From Syngnathus acus (Eukaryota > Chordata > Actinopteri > Syngnathiformes > Syngnathidae), in NCBI RefSeq assembly GCF_901709675.1, contig NC_051088.1, positions 18,237,193 to 18,301,192 on the forward strand: 64,000 nucleotides of DNA, written 5' to 3'. The notes beneath the pieces are model-generated. The model did not search any database, was not told where the DNA came from, and saw nothing but the letters and a program-made list of their open reading frames with translations. A program made the position numbers and the translations under genes. Shown here piece after piece: positions 1 through 10,855 of the stretch (positions within the stretch are counted from its first letter, which is position 1; each line of letters opens with the position of its first letter).

Positions 1-1343
1 TTGTAAGATTTGCAATTCTAATGCAGCGTCTCAAAGCATTTACTTGATTTGTAATAAGATGGAAGTATAGTCCTCCGTTTTTTTTCCCCCCAGATTAAAC
101 CTTGCTGATGGATCTTAAGATTAGTACAGTAAGGGCAATTGCTTTATTTAATCACAAATCTGTTTGAAATTCCTCTTGGAGGTCCAAGACACGCGAGAGA
201 GCTGAGGAGAATAATAGCCAGCGACAATCAAGACATTTCTATTCAATAACAGGCAGCTTTGTGATTGGCTAAATAAAGCTGGATGGCTCTCGTGGGTGAT
301 TTTATTGATGAAAGTAGACTAAACCATTGCTAATCAATGTAGTTTTTTGTTAGGTGTCTTTTTCTTTAAGATGGACTTGTTTTTCTAATTGTTGTATAAT
401 TCTTCTATTCAAAGACCCAAGAAGCGCTTGACGTATCTCCTCTTTAGCAAGTCATATGGTCGTTGTACTTTTATCGGACTAATTTTTAATTTTACAAACT
501 GGCGCAGTGACCGAGGATCCGTATTTTCAAGCCTTGTTGTCGATGTGGATTTGACCACGTTTTTGCGCAGCCCTTCAGCTTTGTAGAAAAAGTGACAAAC
601 ACGTAGGCTATCAGAGCAAATGTGGTGACCTTTGATCTTTATTGCCATGGAAACTTTACCTTTTCTTTTCTCGATGCTTGCCTAAGTGCATGCGTGGGAT
701 CTCGTCTATTCCCAGGTTTCTCCACCTTCTTTTTGTTTTTCCTCCAGTAAAGTGATAAGCTAACTCCCTCTCGTCCTGTGATTGGCCGACCTCGTAAAGG
801 ACAGAAACCTCACAAAGTGCCAACGATAAGAACATAAGAAAAAGGAAAGCTATACTGACCTGAAGCAAATTGCACTACATTGCACTGTGCTAAGACAAGT
901 GTTTTTTCTATGTGGACATTTTCTACACGCGTGATTTCAAAGCGATTGTTCAGTTTTCCAAAAATAGTGTTTGAGGGCCAAGGCCCGATGAGAGAAACCA
1001 GGGTGTCAGGGATTGAGGTTGAAACACCTCCCATCAGCATCATCATCTTCATCTTCTTGGTCCTCATCAGATGAAATGATCTGGCCCTCTTTTTTTTTTT
1101 CTGTACTCAAGAGTTTGTCGTGTTTCCTCCAGTGCGGTACCTGCTTGTGAGTTCTGTGCTTGATTCTTGCATTTCTGCAAAATCTCCGGACTTTCATGTG
1201 CACTGTGATTGCGCTTCCCACTCGCTCGCATGAATCCCGCTGTGTGCGTGCGCGTGCGCTCATACCGCTTTTCACCAAGATAGACGAGCAACCCGGTTGA
1301 TGACTTTTTAAAGCAGGCACTTTTACCGCTCCTGTGGGTTGAC
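1..1343. other. 3' flank, no gene seen; possible conserved non-coding element at about 115-345
   Basis: No frame shows a recognisable domain. The stretch 115-345 is low in repeats and rich in TAAT, ATTA and CAAT-type words (tttgtgattggctaaataaa, ttgctaatcaatgtag), the texture often seen in developmental enhancers. This is an impression only. Confidence 0.3.
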
Positions 1344-1748
1344 CAGGGGTGTCCAATTTTTTGCCGCCCAGGGAGTGAATACAGAGAAAGCAAGATACGC
1401 CATTTTATTAATTTATTCAAGAAATCTTATCAACGGGAGAAGGAATAGCCAAAATTTGCGATTGACTTCCATACTGAAGTTTGTATTTGATGCCACAATA
1501 TTGCAGCAAAGCACTTTTTATACTAGACAAAGATTTGATCTGATTGAATTACTTAGTTCAACATTGGCACTTAGCACCAGCAAGCCACCAGGTGGCGTCA
1601 AAGCCATATTTTCGTCTAAGACACGGTTTTGGCCTGAGCACAAAAAAAAAAAAAAAAAAGTTTTTGAAAGCCAAACCACACGTTCCCTTTAAGTTAGTTG
1701 CTGTGAGTCCTTGAGATTAATTTGTTCCTTGTATTTTGGACACCCCTG
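1344..1748. mobile_element. Probable hAT-type element (405 bp)
   Basis: CAGGGGTGTCCAA at 1344-1356 is matched in inverted form by TTGGACACCCCTG at 1736-1748. The flanks (gggttgac and attgaaat) do not give a clean 8-bp duplication, so the insertion is old or the ends are not from one event. The interior has an A-run (1642-1659) and ccaccaggtggcg near 1587. Confidence 0.65.
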
Positions 1749-2879
1749 ATTGAAATCACCATTGCACTTCCACATCTCCAGCTGAGCCATGCGTTACGGG
1801 CGTACTTGTACCCCACATCCGCTTTGGGATTTTCGATTTGACTTTTCCAAGCTCCCAAGCAAGCACTTTTCCATCTCCTCCACCAGCACGTGTAGCTCAA
1901 GCGTGTAGAGCACCTCCTCTTTGTGTTGCACTAATCTGGCCAGTGACGATCAAGCCCATTGCGGTGTCACCTTAACTGCGTTTAACCGAGGCCGCTTGTT
2001 GCTAATAATGATTCAAAGACGATGGGTGGGCGAAGTAGCGAATGTCGGTTGGCGTTAGTGGACAAGAGACAGATGGACTTGCAGCTTCAGGACTTTTTTT
2101 TTTGTACATATGCAGCATAAAGCGAACCCTGACGCTTTTTCATATATTATTTTGTTGTTGTTTCTCTTATATTAAAAGGAAACATTTTTTTTTTACAGCA
2201 CAGATGCTCCGAATATTTTTTTTTTTACATTGCTTTGAGAAGCTGTTGTGAACATACGTTAAAGTAGAAGTCAAGTCAAAAATATTCTTCGCGATAATAT
2301 GTTTGACGTGGCAGAATTGCGACAGTGGGAAAACAATTAAGAGGATTGGATGTCAACATCCTTGTCTGGTGGAAAACAGGTTGGATTAGTCTTCTTAGTT
2401 TGTATTACACAAATGCAAAAAAATTTAAAATTAGGGGGGGGGGGCACATAGAATATATTATTGCAAAACAAATATTTTTGACTTGACTTGGCTTTAAGAT
2501 TCTATTGTAGCTTTGAGGACAAGGGGGGGAAGACAACCTGTTGAATGTAAAACTTACAAAAATAAAAGTTGTTTTGGTTGTATCTGCCGTGTAGTGTGTA
2601 CTGCCTCTAGTTATGATTTTGGCATCCAAATGTTTCAACGTCGCTGTGGCGTCTTTTGCCGCGCTGCTTCGTCATATGGAATGGCAGCAACCGTGCAGTA
2701 TTGCTCCTCTTAAAGTACCGTTTGGCAGAGACACAAGTGTTAACTTCTGCTCACTCGCTCTGCTTTTTGTTTTTGTGCCGTCAAGATGTTTGCGAGGCAG
2801 GAAAACCAAGAGGGAGTCGTATTCCTGTCTTGCACATTCCATCATACGGAAGCTTTTAGTGTCTTCCACACAAGCTCTT
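1749..2879. other. Intergenic stretch, nothing recognised
   Basis: AT-rich with several T runs and a G run at about 2436-2444. No gene or complete repeat. Confidence 0.5.
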
Positions 2880-4330
2880 TGGAAAGCCTTTATATCATCT
2901 CCTTGATACCCATCTTAAGATCTTGGTCGTCATTAATTTGCACACCAGTTGAAAAACTACTAATTCGCACTAGTACAACGACTGTCTTACTGGTAAAGTT
3001 TTATTCTCTACTGCCTTCCTATGGAAAGATGTTTGAGCATTTATTAATTTTCGGATCAGATACTAGTAAAGTATTTGTCCTCACCAGTAAAAGAACAACT
3101 AGGGCACATTAGCAGAGCAGATGTGTCTTCAAAGCGGAAAGAGTATTACTCTTACCATGCATGTAATTTCCATGTTTGGTCTACTAGTTTGAAGTTAATG
3201 TCCATGTACTTGTACACTCTTTGTTGTCGCTAGTAAGACCACTACATGGTAGTAGTGAGGAAAAACTTACACTAGCTTTCTACTACGGACACAAAATTCT
3301 ATTAGTTAACATCTATTGTTCCACCAGACAATTCACTTCACTTCTCTAGTTGTGTGAATGTTTGTTTTCGGTATCCTTGATATCCACCTTAAGATCTACA
3401 AACTACTAATCCAAAAGATGCACTAGTAGTGGACTTTTTTTATACTAAGGCACTTGCTCGGACATAAACGTCCTAACAGTGTGTCGAATCATCTTTCCGA
3501 TGAGGATGAAGAAGGTACGAGTACATGGATGTTAAGTTAAATGTCAACTGGCTTTCTTTCCATTGTCTCCTTTTTTCCTCCAGGTTTAAGCCTTTTAGCC
3601 AGCACATTAAGCTAACGGAACCCCGTCAAATGTGCACAGAGGACGCCTCCATGTATTTTTCCCCAAAATGTCAACATTTTGCTGCTTTTTTTTGGTGGAA
3701 TGTTAGTTTTTGTGTGCATCAGCAGCAAAGCTTTCCAAATCCGACGTGATGATTGCAATGGCAGCTCCGCTTTGCTTCCTTCCTTTTGTCCCTCACATGA
3801 CCCTCGTTTTTTTTTCTCTCGTAGTTGTGGAGCCCCATGCGGGCCGCAACCTTTTGCGTTTTGTGTTTTCATTGATTGATTGATTGATTGATTGATTTGT
3901 CTGCTTAAGACAATGGATAGATGAAATGATGAGGTAATTTCCTATGTCGAGAATGTGTCTGGGTTCATTTGGTGAGATGTCACTGAAGGCTTTGTTACGC
4001 GTTTCCCTCTCTGTACCGTAATGCGTTACTATTACCATCACGATGGAAACTCATGGAGCATTTCATCAATATCCTTGATATCCTTAATAACTGTGTTGAA
4101 CGAGCAGCTTCCCAAACCCTACTGATAGCATCAGAAGGCACTAATAGTGTTGCAGAAATGCCACGCAGTTCTGGAAAAGAAGTTTACTAGTGCGACGCAA
4201 TCATTGTCTTACTAGTGAAGGAGGACAGAGTGCACTAGTATATGATTGGACCTTAAGCAGGATATCATTTGAAATCGTTGATATCCACTTTCAAGTCATA
4301 CTAGTATGTGGTAAATGTTACAAGTTTTAC
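2880..4330. repeat. ACTAGT-rich diverged repeat region
   Basis: ACTAGT or near variants (ttactagtgaag, gcactagtagtgg, gcactagtatatg, tactagtatgtgg, gatactagtaaag) recur irregularly. Phrases such as ccttgatatccaccttaagatct also recur (2903, 3376, 4073, 4277). It looks like several degraded copies of one dispersed repeat split by unrelated sequence at about 3530-4040. There is no gene. Confidence 0.45.
3870..3898. repeat. (GATT)n microsatellite
   Basis: About six copies of ttga/gatt in a row. Confidence 0.85.
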
Positions 4331-5559
4331 TTGTGCGCCTCCTAGAAAGAGTACAAGCTAGATTTCAAGGCTATCGAATAAATGCTCCAAAAGCTTTCCA
4401 TATATCTGCCATACCACGTGACACATTGGAGGGGACCGAATGGTTTTGTCGTACTCCTCCCCGTCATCATCAGCACAGTGCTGACGGAGGGAAGACTTTG
4501 CCAAGAGTTTTTGTGTGAATGTCAAGCGCCAATGGCTGAGCATGTGATCACGTGATCTATGTGATGTAATGTGAGTGAAAGCAAATAAAAAGAAAATGGA
4601 ACAAACATGCTGTTGAGATTTGTTATTCGTGTTGGCAAAGTAATCCAATTTGTTCTGTTTATGCTTTAGTTTAATTTTGACTAAACCTGAGTGAGTGACT
4701 AGCTATAAACATGGAAGTTGATATACATGTTTGGCCTTTGCAATGAAGTGGTGGGCCAAATCTGATCTAAACACTAATTAAAATTGATGAATCAATATTT
4801 CATTTCAACTGTTTAGCAATTTCACACTTCCAAATTAAAGAAAACTTGTCTTCTTCCTTGCCCCTTTGGACACATGCAAGCACCACGCAGGGCGGGCTGG
4901 AGGTCAAATCAAACCCGCATGCTCCTAACGGTGAGGCGGACGTGCTAACCAGTGCTCCACCCAGCCGCCCCCTTGTGGATAATAATAATACCTTTCAAGG
5001 CACTCAAGGTCTAAGGGGCTAATGTTACCATTGCCTGTTGGGAGTTCAGCATCACCTGTCATGCGATGTTTGGATGCTTTAAGGTAAGCAAGTTCTAACA
5101 GAGAAGAGTGTGCATGGAGTTTTTTTTTTTTTTTTTAACACACATATAAGTGCCTATAAAAAGAAAGAAAAAGTGGCTCCAGACCATTTTAGCCAATTTG
5201 GTTGTCACTTTTTTCAAACAGGAATAAATAATGACCTCAAAGGTAATGTGCATGTTAACAAAAAGGTCAAAACTGCATAAAAGATATACATTTACAACGT
5301 CGCCCTACAGCGTCATTACCGACATTTAATGCTTTGTGCCTGCAGACATTAAAGATAATGAAACATAACGACGACCATACTATAGCGCACATGCAGACGT
5401 GAGGAGCGTAGAATTCAAATAACCTCTCGATTTTATTCCATCAGTATGGTGAAGAATTGAACTGCAAACGCATCCAAGTCACAAGTGTAGCAGAGTTAAT
5501 GCTGATGACTTTGAGTTCAACAAGTCTCTGGTCTTAGTCACTTGGAGCTGCTCCAATAA
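4331..5559. other. Intergenic stretch apart from one SINE fragment
   Basis: Apart from the SINE fragment at 4866-4972 and a T run at about 5120, I see no gene. GATCACGTGATC at 4546-4557 is a 12-bp palindrome around an E-box. Confidence 0.5.
4866..4972 (-). mobile_element. tRNA-derived SINE fragment
   Basis: Read on the minus strand it has a tRNA-like head (ggcggctgggtgg...ctggttagcacgtccgcctc) followed by a B-box-like gggtttgatttgacc. This matches the dispersed fish SINE whose consensus carries ggttagcacgtctgcctcac. Only this end is present. Confidence 0.6.
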
Positions 5560-5707
5560 ACCATATAGTGTATGTACATTCCCTGCAATATAAGCGAGGG
5601 TTCCCTAGTGTAGTGGTTAGTGCTCTGGACTCTCACCCCAGCGCCCTGAGTTCAAATCCCGGTGGAACCCAAAATATAATTTAACATGGAAACATTTTCA
5701 AGTTTGC
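5560..5707 (+). repeat. Left terminal inverted repeat of the foldback element
   Basis: About 148 bp, matching the reverse complement of 8247-8394 across the outer edge, the tRNA-like part and the inner tail. The best-preserved parts are the outer 13 bp and the segment gtggaacccaaaatataatt and following. Confidence 0.8.
5599..5670 (+). tRNA. tRNA-Glu(CTC)-like sequence, probably a pseudogene or SINE-type head
   Basis: The A box tagtgtagtgg fits TRGYNNARNNG. The anticodon loop ctctcac gives CTC (Glu). The B box agttcaaatcc differs from GGTTCRANTCC at two positions. The acceptor ends ggttcc and ggaacc pair over 6 bp. The anticodon stem has one mismatch. It sits inside a terminal inverted repeat, so it is probably not a working tRNA gene, but the internal Pol III promoter might still function and would read into the array. 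Confidence 0.55.
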
Positions 5708-8200
5708 GAGTTTCAAGTTTCAAGTTAAGCGCACCTGCGTGAAAAGTTTTTGGTCACTTTCACGTTCTGAAGGAGCTAAAATTTAACGAGGGTCACTTGG
5801 AAAACATGTTGGAACGTGGCCCGAGGACTAGAGCTTGACACCTGTGACCTTTGACCATGATATTTCCCTAATAAAGTGGCCTGTTATTAGGTACACTTGA
5901 AAATGGCGGTGTACCTAATGGTGTGTCCGTGTGATTCCCTCGTTAAGTGCACCTGCGTGAAAAGTTTTAGCTCCTGCGGAACGTGAAAGCAGCTAAAACT
6001 TTTCACGCAGGTGCGCTTAACGAGGGTCACTTGGAAAACATGTTGGAACGCGGCCCCGAGGACTCGAGCTTGACACCTGTGACCTTTGACCATGATATTT
6101 CCCTAATAAAGTGGCCTGTTATTAGGTACACTTGAAAATGGCGGCGTACCTAATGGAGTGTCCGTGTGATTCCCTCGTTAAGTGCACCTGCGTGAAAAGT
6201 TTTAGCTCCTTCAGAACGTGAAAGTGACCAAAAACTTTTCACGCAGGTGCGCTTAACGAGGGTAACTTGGAAAACATGTTGGAACGTGGCCCGAGGACTA
6301 GAGCTTGACACCTGTGACCTTTGACCATGATATTTCCCTAATAAAGTGGCCTGTTATTAGGTACACTTGAAAATGGCGGTGTACCTAATGGTGTGTCCGT
6401 GTGATTCCCTCGTTAAGTGCACCTGTGTGAAAAGTTTTAGCTCCTTCAGAACGTGAAAGTGACCAAAAACTTTTCACGCAGGTGCGCTTAACGAGGGTCA
6501 CTTGGACAACATGTTGGAACGCGGCCCGAGGACTAGAGTTTGACACCTGTGACCTTTGACCATGATATTTCCCTAATAAAGTGGCCTGTTATTAGGTACA
6601 CTTGAAAATGGCGGTGTACCTAATGGAGTGTCCGTGTGATTCCCTCGTTAAGTGCACCTGCGTGAAAAGTTTTAGCTCCTTCAGAACGTGAAAGTGACCA
6701 AAACTTTTCACGCAGGTGCGCTTAACGAGGGTAACTTGGACAACATGTTGGAACGCGGCCCGAGGACTAGAGTTTGACACCTGTGACCTTTGACCATGAT
6801 ATTTCCCTAATAAAGTGGCCTGTTATTAGGTACACTTGAAAATGGCGGCGTACCTAATGGAGTGTCCGTGTGATTCCCTCGTTAAGTGCACCTGCGTGAA
6901 AAGTTTTAGCTCCTTCAGAACGTGAAAGTGACCAAAAACTTTTCACGCAGGTGCGCTTAACGAGGGTAACTTGGAAAACATGTTGGAACGTGGCCCGAGG
7001 ACTAGAGCTTGACACCTGTGACCTTTGACCATGATATTTCCCTAATAAAGTGGCCTGTTATTAGGTACACTTGAAAATGGCGGTGTACCTAATGGAGTGT
7101 CCGTGTGATTCCCTCGTTAAGTGCACCTGCGTGAAAAGTTTTAGCTCCTTCAGAACGTGAAAGTGACCAAAAACTTTTCACGCAGGTGCGCTTAACGAGG
7201 GTCACTTGGACAACATGTTGGAACGCGGCCCGAGGACTAGAGTTTGACACCTGTGACCTTTGACCATGATATTTCCCTAATAAAGTGGCCTGTTATTAGG
7301 TACACTTGAAAATGGCGGTGTACCTAATGGAGTGTCCGTGTGATTCCCTCGTTAAGTGCACCTGCGTGAAAAGTTTTAGCTCCTTCAGAACGTGAAAGTG
7401 ACCAAAACTTTTCACGCAGGTGCGCTTAACGAGGGTAACTTGGACAACATGTTGGAACGCGGCCCGAGGACTAGAGTTTGACACCTGTGACCTTTGACCA
7501 TGATATTTCCCTAATAAAGTGGCCTGTTATTAGGTACACTTGAAAATGGCGGTGTACCTAATGGAGTGTCCGTGTGATTCCCTCGTTAAGTGCACCTGCG
7601 TGAAAAGTTTTAGCTCCTTCAGAACGTGAAAGTGACCAAAACTTTTCACGCAGGTGCGCTTAACGAGGGTAACTTGGAAAACATGTTGGAACGTGGCCCG
7701 AGGACTAGAGCTTGACACCTGTGACCTTTGACCATGATATTTCCCTAATAAAGTGGCCTGTTATTAGGTACACTTGAAAATGGCGGTGTACCTAATGGAG
7801 TGTCCGTGTGATTCCCTCGTTAAGTGCACCTGCGTGAAAAGTTTTAGCTCCTTCAGAACGTGAAAGTGACCAAAAACTTTTCACGCAGGTGCGCTTAACG
7901 AGGGTAACTTGGAAAACATGTTGGAATGCGGCCCCGAGGACTGGAGCTTGACACCTGTGACCTTTGACCTTGATATTTCCCTACTAAAGTGGCCTGTTAT
8001 TAGGTACACTTGAAAATGGCGGTGTACCTAATGGAGTGTCCGTGTGATTCCCAGCCAATCAGAAAGTGGGGGTGAGGGCGGGTGTGGCACTTTTCACTTT
8101 CATTTAAGCTTTGACCATGATTTTTCCCTAATGAAGTGACCTGTTATTAGGAACACCTGAAAATGGCAGTGTACCTAATAGTGTGTCCGAGTGACGTCAC
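5708..8200. repeat. Tandem array, about 10 x 235 bp, each unit with two hairpins
   Basis: The marker ccctaataaa, or a one-base variant of it, recurs at 5866, 6101, 6336, 6571, 6805, 7040, 7275, 7509, 7743 and 7979, so spacing is 234-236 bp; a degenerate copy is at 8126. Each unit has an inverted repeat of about 30 bp (cctcgttaag...cacctgcgtgaaaagtttt with its complement) around a 25-nt loop. It also has an 11-bp inverted repeat attaggtacac/gtgtacctaat. The copies are nearly identical, which implies recent expansion or homogenisation. The minus-strand open frames over it are repeat translations, not genes. Confidence 0.92.
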
Positions 8201-8246
8201 AGATCAAACAGCCAATCAGAAAGTGGGGGTGAGGGCGTCCACACCT

Positions 8247-8394
8247 GCAAACTTGAAAATGTTTCCATGTTAAATTATATTTTGGGTTCCACCGGGATTT
8301 GAACTCAGGTCGCTGGGGTGAGAGTCCAGAGCACTAACCACTACACTATGGAATCCCCGCTTGAGGTGAAGGGAAGGTATGTACACTATATGGT
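8247..8394 (-). repeat. Right terminal inverted repeat of the foldback element
   Basis: This is the partner of 5560-5707 in inverted orientation. Differences include substitutions in the linker between the outer edge and the tRNA-like part (ttcccttcacctcaagcgg versus attccctgcaatataagcg). Confidence 0.8.
8284..8356 (-). tRNA. Second tRNA-Glu(CTC)-like sequence, inverted
   Basis: This is the reverse-complement counterpart of 5599-5670. It reads ggattccatagtgtagtggttagtgctc at its 5' end and ends ccggtggaaccc. The acceptor ends pair slightly worse than in the left copy. The same B-box defect suggests a shared ancestor rather than independent capture. Confidence 0.55.
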
Positions 8395-8569
8395 GTACAC
8401 GGTACATGGTGTGTATGGTGTATAACGGTGCGTGGAGGCAGCCCTTCATAGTCACGACAATATATGCGAGATTGGTTGACATTTCTTTTGCGCCCTCTTG
8501 TGGACAGCGGTCTGTACTACAAAAAACGACAGCACACGTGAAATACTTTTTACAGCAGCAATTTCAAAA

Positions 8570-8575
8570 TTTATT
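8570..8575 (-). other. zbtb46: Candidate zbtb46 polyadenylation signal
   Basis: AATAAA on the minus strand (plus TTTATT) lies about 3.3 kb after the stop, followed on the gene strand by a GU-rich stretch (gtgtgctgtcgttttttgt). I saw no canonical hexamer nearer the stop. If it is used, the 3' UTR would run from 11840 to about 8550 and include the ACTC/GAGT array. Confidence 0.35.
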
Positions 8576-9514
8576 GAGATTGATTGATTGTTGCAAATAA
8601 TAGTCAAGCTAATTCTTCCACTAAACATGACGATAGCTTGCACGGCCGTTGGGCCAACATCAAAATTGGCGGCTTAAGGTCAACTGTAAAAACGTTGTGA
8701 TCAGAAGTTGCAACCCAAAACTATATGCACAAGAGCACTTACTCTGGCCAGAACAAAAACCGAAACAAAAAAAAGACAGGACAGGTTGTTGTTGTTTTTT
8801 TTTTGGATTATTTAAACACGTTTTGTTACAAACACAGGTTTTGTATCATCAATATAAAGTCTGTTTCATATTGAACAATGTTCCCAGTGAAAATAAGCAA
8901 AGCTCAAGCTTTAAGTGCGACCTCGAACAAATAAAAGACCCTTCTTAAAGTTGAGAAAATAAATATCATAGTCATATAAATTCATATATATGAAGGTATA
9001 CACACATCACTCTTAGTAGAAGAACAAACTCTAAAGTAAAAAGCGGCAACTTTGAAATATAGTATACTATAGATAAACCCATATCTATGGCTTCATGATT
9101 TGCACGTGTGAATCAAGCAAAATGAGGATTTGTCAACATCGATGAATTACCCATAATCTTTTGCATCAGAGCAAAGCGTTTGTTTTGCATCGCGTGGAAT
9201 GAGAGTTGTCCGCGGATGCTGAAGACATCACTTTGGTATGACGAAACAAACGCGGGCATGCAGTAGGACCACGACCACACACGCGCGCCAACAACTAAAA
9301 AGGGCACAGGCGCTCATCGACACACAACGGGAAGGGGAATCTTGAGTCATCATCTGATCCCGCTGGAGAATCAGCCAACTTGTCCCACAAGCGCGCAGGT
9401 CAACAGGTCATCGAGGCACATATTTGAGGAGGTTGATGGCAAACGTTTTCCTGAAGTACGACTCGGTATGAGGAACAAGACGAGGTTGAGGTTATGAGAA
9501 CAGTGCAGGGGTCT

Positions 9515-9546
9515 CACACACACACACACACACACGCACACACACA
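9515..9546. repeat. (CA)n microsatellite
   Basis: CA repeat with one cgca interruption, in the putative 3' UTR. Confidence 0.9.
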
Positions 9547-10449
9547 AATCATGAACATTCATTGAAATCCAATCCCCAATGTCTTTGTCACGAAAGCCGT
9601 CCGCCCTCACTCGATCAACTATCTGATAAAAGGGTTAAACGATGACACAATAAATAACACAAATCAAATCAAGAACGTGCACTGGGAAGGGCTGAGCATC
9701 CATGGCACCTTTTGGAAAGCGAGAGGCCTGATGTGTGCCGGACTCTCCATCCCAAAAGTGTTCCTCTGCATGCTTGCCTTTCTTCCTTGATTGTTTGTCA
9801 TGCGAGATGCACTTTTGACGAGACTCTGCCACACAGCCCTTCAGAGTCACGACAACAACAACAACGTGTGCACCTTATTCAAGCGTGTGACAAAAGAAGA
9901 GGAACAACAAAAGCACACCAAATATATCCAAAAGCACCTGCACACAGACATTGGAACAAAAGCACTTATGTATACAAGGTACTAGATTGTTTTTGGTTCA
10001 GTATTCTTCAATTAGTGTACATTTGTGACGCAAAAGCATGTGCAGAATATAGGTCGCAATTAATATCAAACAGACGGATAACAGTGCCCCACCCCCTTAG
10101 AAAAAAAGCAAACACGACAGAAAAAGCGTCAACTGGCACAATAAAAGGGTCGAGAAAAAAGCCCCATGGCTTGCTGTCCACAACAAGGCAAAGTATAAAA
10201 GCTTTTTTTTCCCAAAATTGTACAATTTATAAAACATCCCCAAATTAAAAACACAACAAAGCTTAGCATCCAGCACTTAATAATAATAATAATCATGAAT
10301 AACAATAACATCAACCACAGTAATCATAGTTGTGATAATCATAATAAGACTTGTCATCTGCTTCACTCCAGTTGTCAATACCGCATGTTAAAAACATTGC
10401 AACAATCTTCAGAAAGCAATAAAGACCATGAGCGTCCTTGCGTACATTC

Positions 10450-10855
10450 CACTCACTCACTCACTCACTCACTCACTCACTCACTCACTCACTCACTCAC
10501 TCACTCACTCACTCACTCACTCACTCACTCACTCACTCACTCACTCACTCACTCACTCACTCACTCACTCACTCACTCACTCACTCCACCCAAACCAACT
10601 CACTCACTCACTCCACCCAAACCCACTCACTCACTCACTCACTCACTCACTCACTCACTCACTCACTCACTCACTCACTCACTCACTCACTCACTCACTC
10701 ACTCACTCACACCAACTCACTCATTCACTCACTCACTCCACCCAAACCCACTCACTCACTCACTCACTCACTCACTCACTCACTCACTCACTCACTCACT
10801 CACTCACTCACTCACTCACTCACTCACTCACTCACTCACTCACTCACTCACTCAC
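10450..10855. repeat. (CACT)n tetranucleotide array, about 400 bp
   Basis: About one hundred tandem cact units with three ccacccaaacc(c/a)a interruptions (near 10587, 10612, 10738) and one variant patch near 10709. It reads as THSL repeats in all plus frames, which is an artefact. On the zbtb46 strand it is (GAGT)n. Confidence 0.97.

Larger units (their letters stand above)
5560..8394. mobile_element. Foldback-like element: tRNA-Glu-like inverted ends around a 235-bp tandem array
   Basis: The left end (5560-5707) and right end (8247-8394) are reverse complements with some divergence. Both contain accatatagtgta at the outer edge, then a tRNA-Glu-like sequence, then a shared tail (ttaacatggaaacattttcaag). 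Between them lie about ten tandem 235-bp units plus a truncated one. No protein is encoded, and I found no clear target-site duplication at the outer edges. It could be a non-autonomous foldback DNA element expanded internally, or two SINE-like copies inserted in inverted orientation around a satellite. Confidence 0.75.

Noticed and set aside
5599-5670. A functional tRNA-Glu gene
   Set aside because: It has B-box substitutions, stem mismatches, and a location inside a terminal inverted repeat with a mirrored copy. It is kept only as tRNA-like.
5887-7718. Repeated minus-strand frames with HVVQVTLVKRTCVKSF
   Set aside because: These are the 235-bp tandem units read through. The frame is interrupted in each copy and shows no domain.
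5708-8200. Regularly spaced palindromic repeats, CRISPR-like at first sight
   Set aside because: The genome is eukaryotic, the whole 235-bp unit is repeated with no unique spacers, and there are no cas genes.
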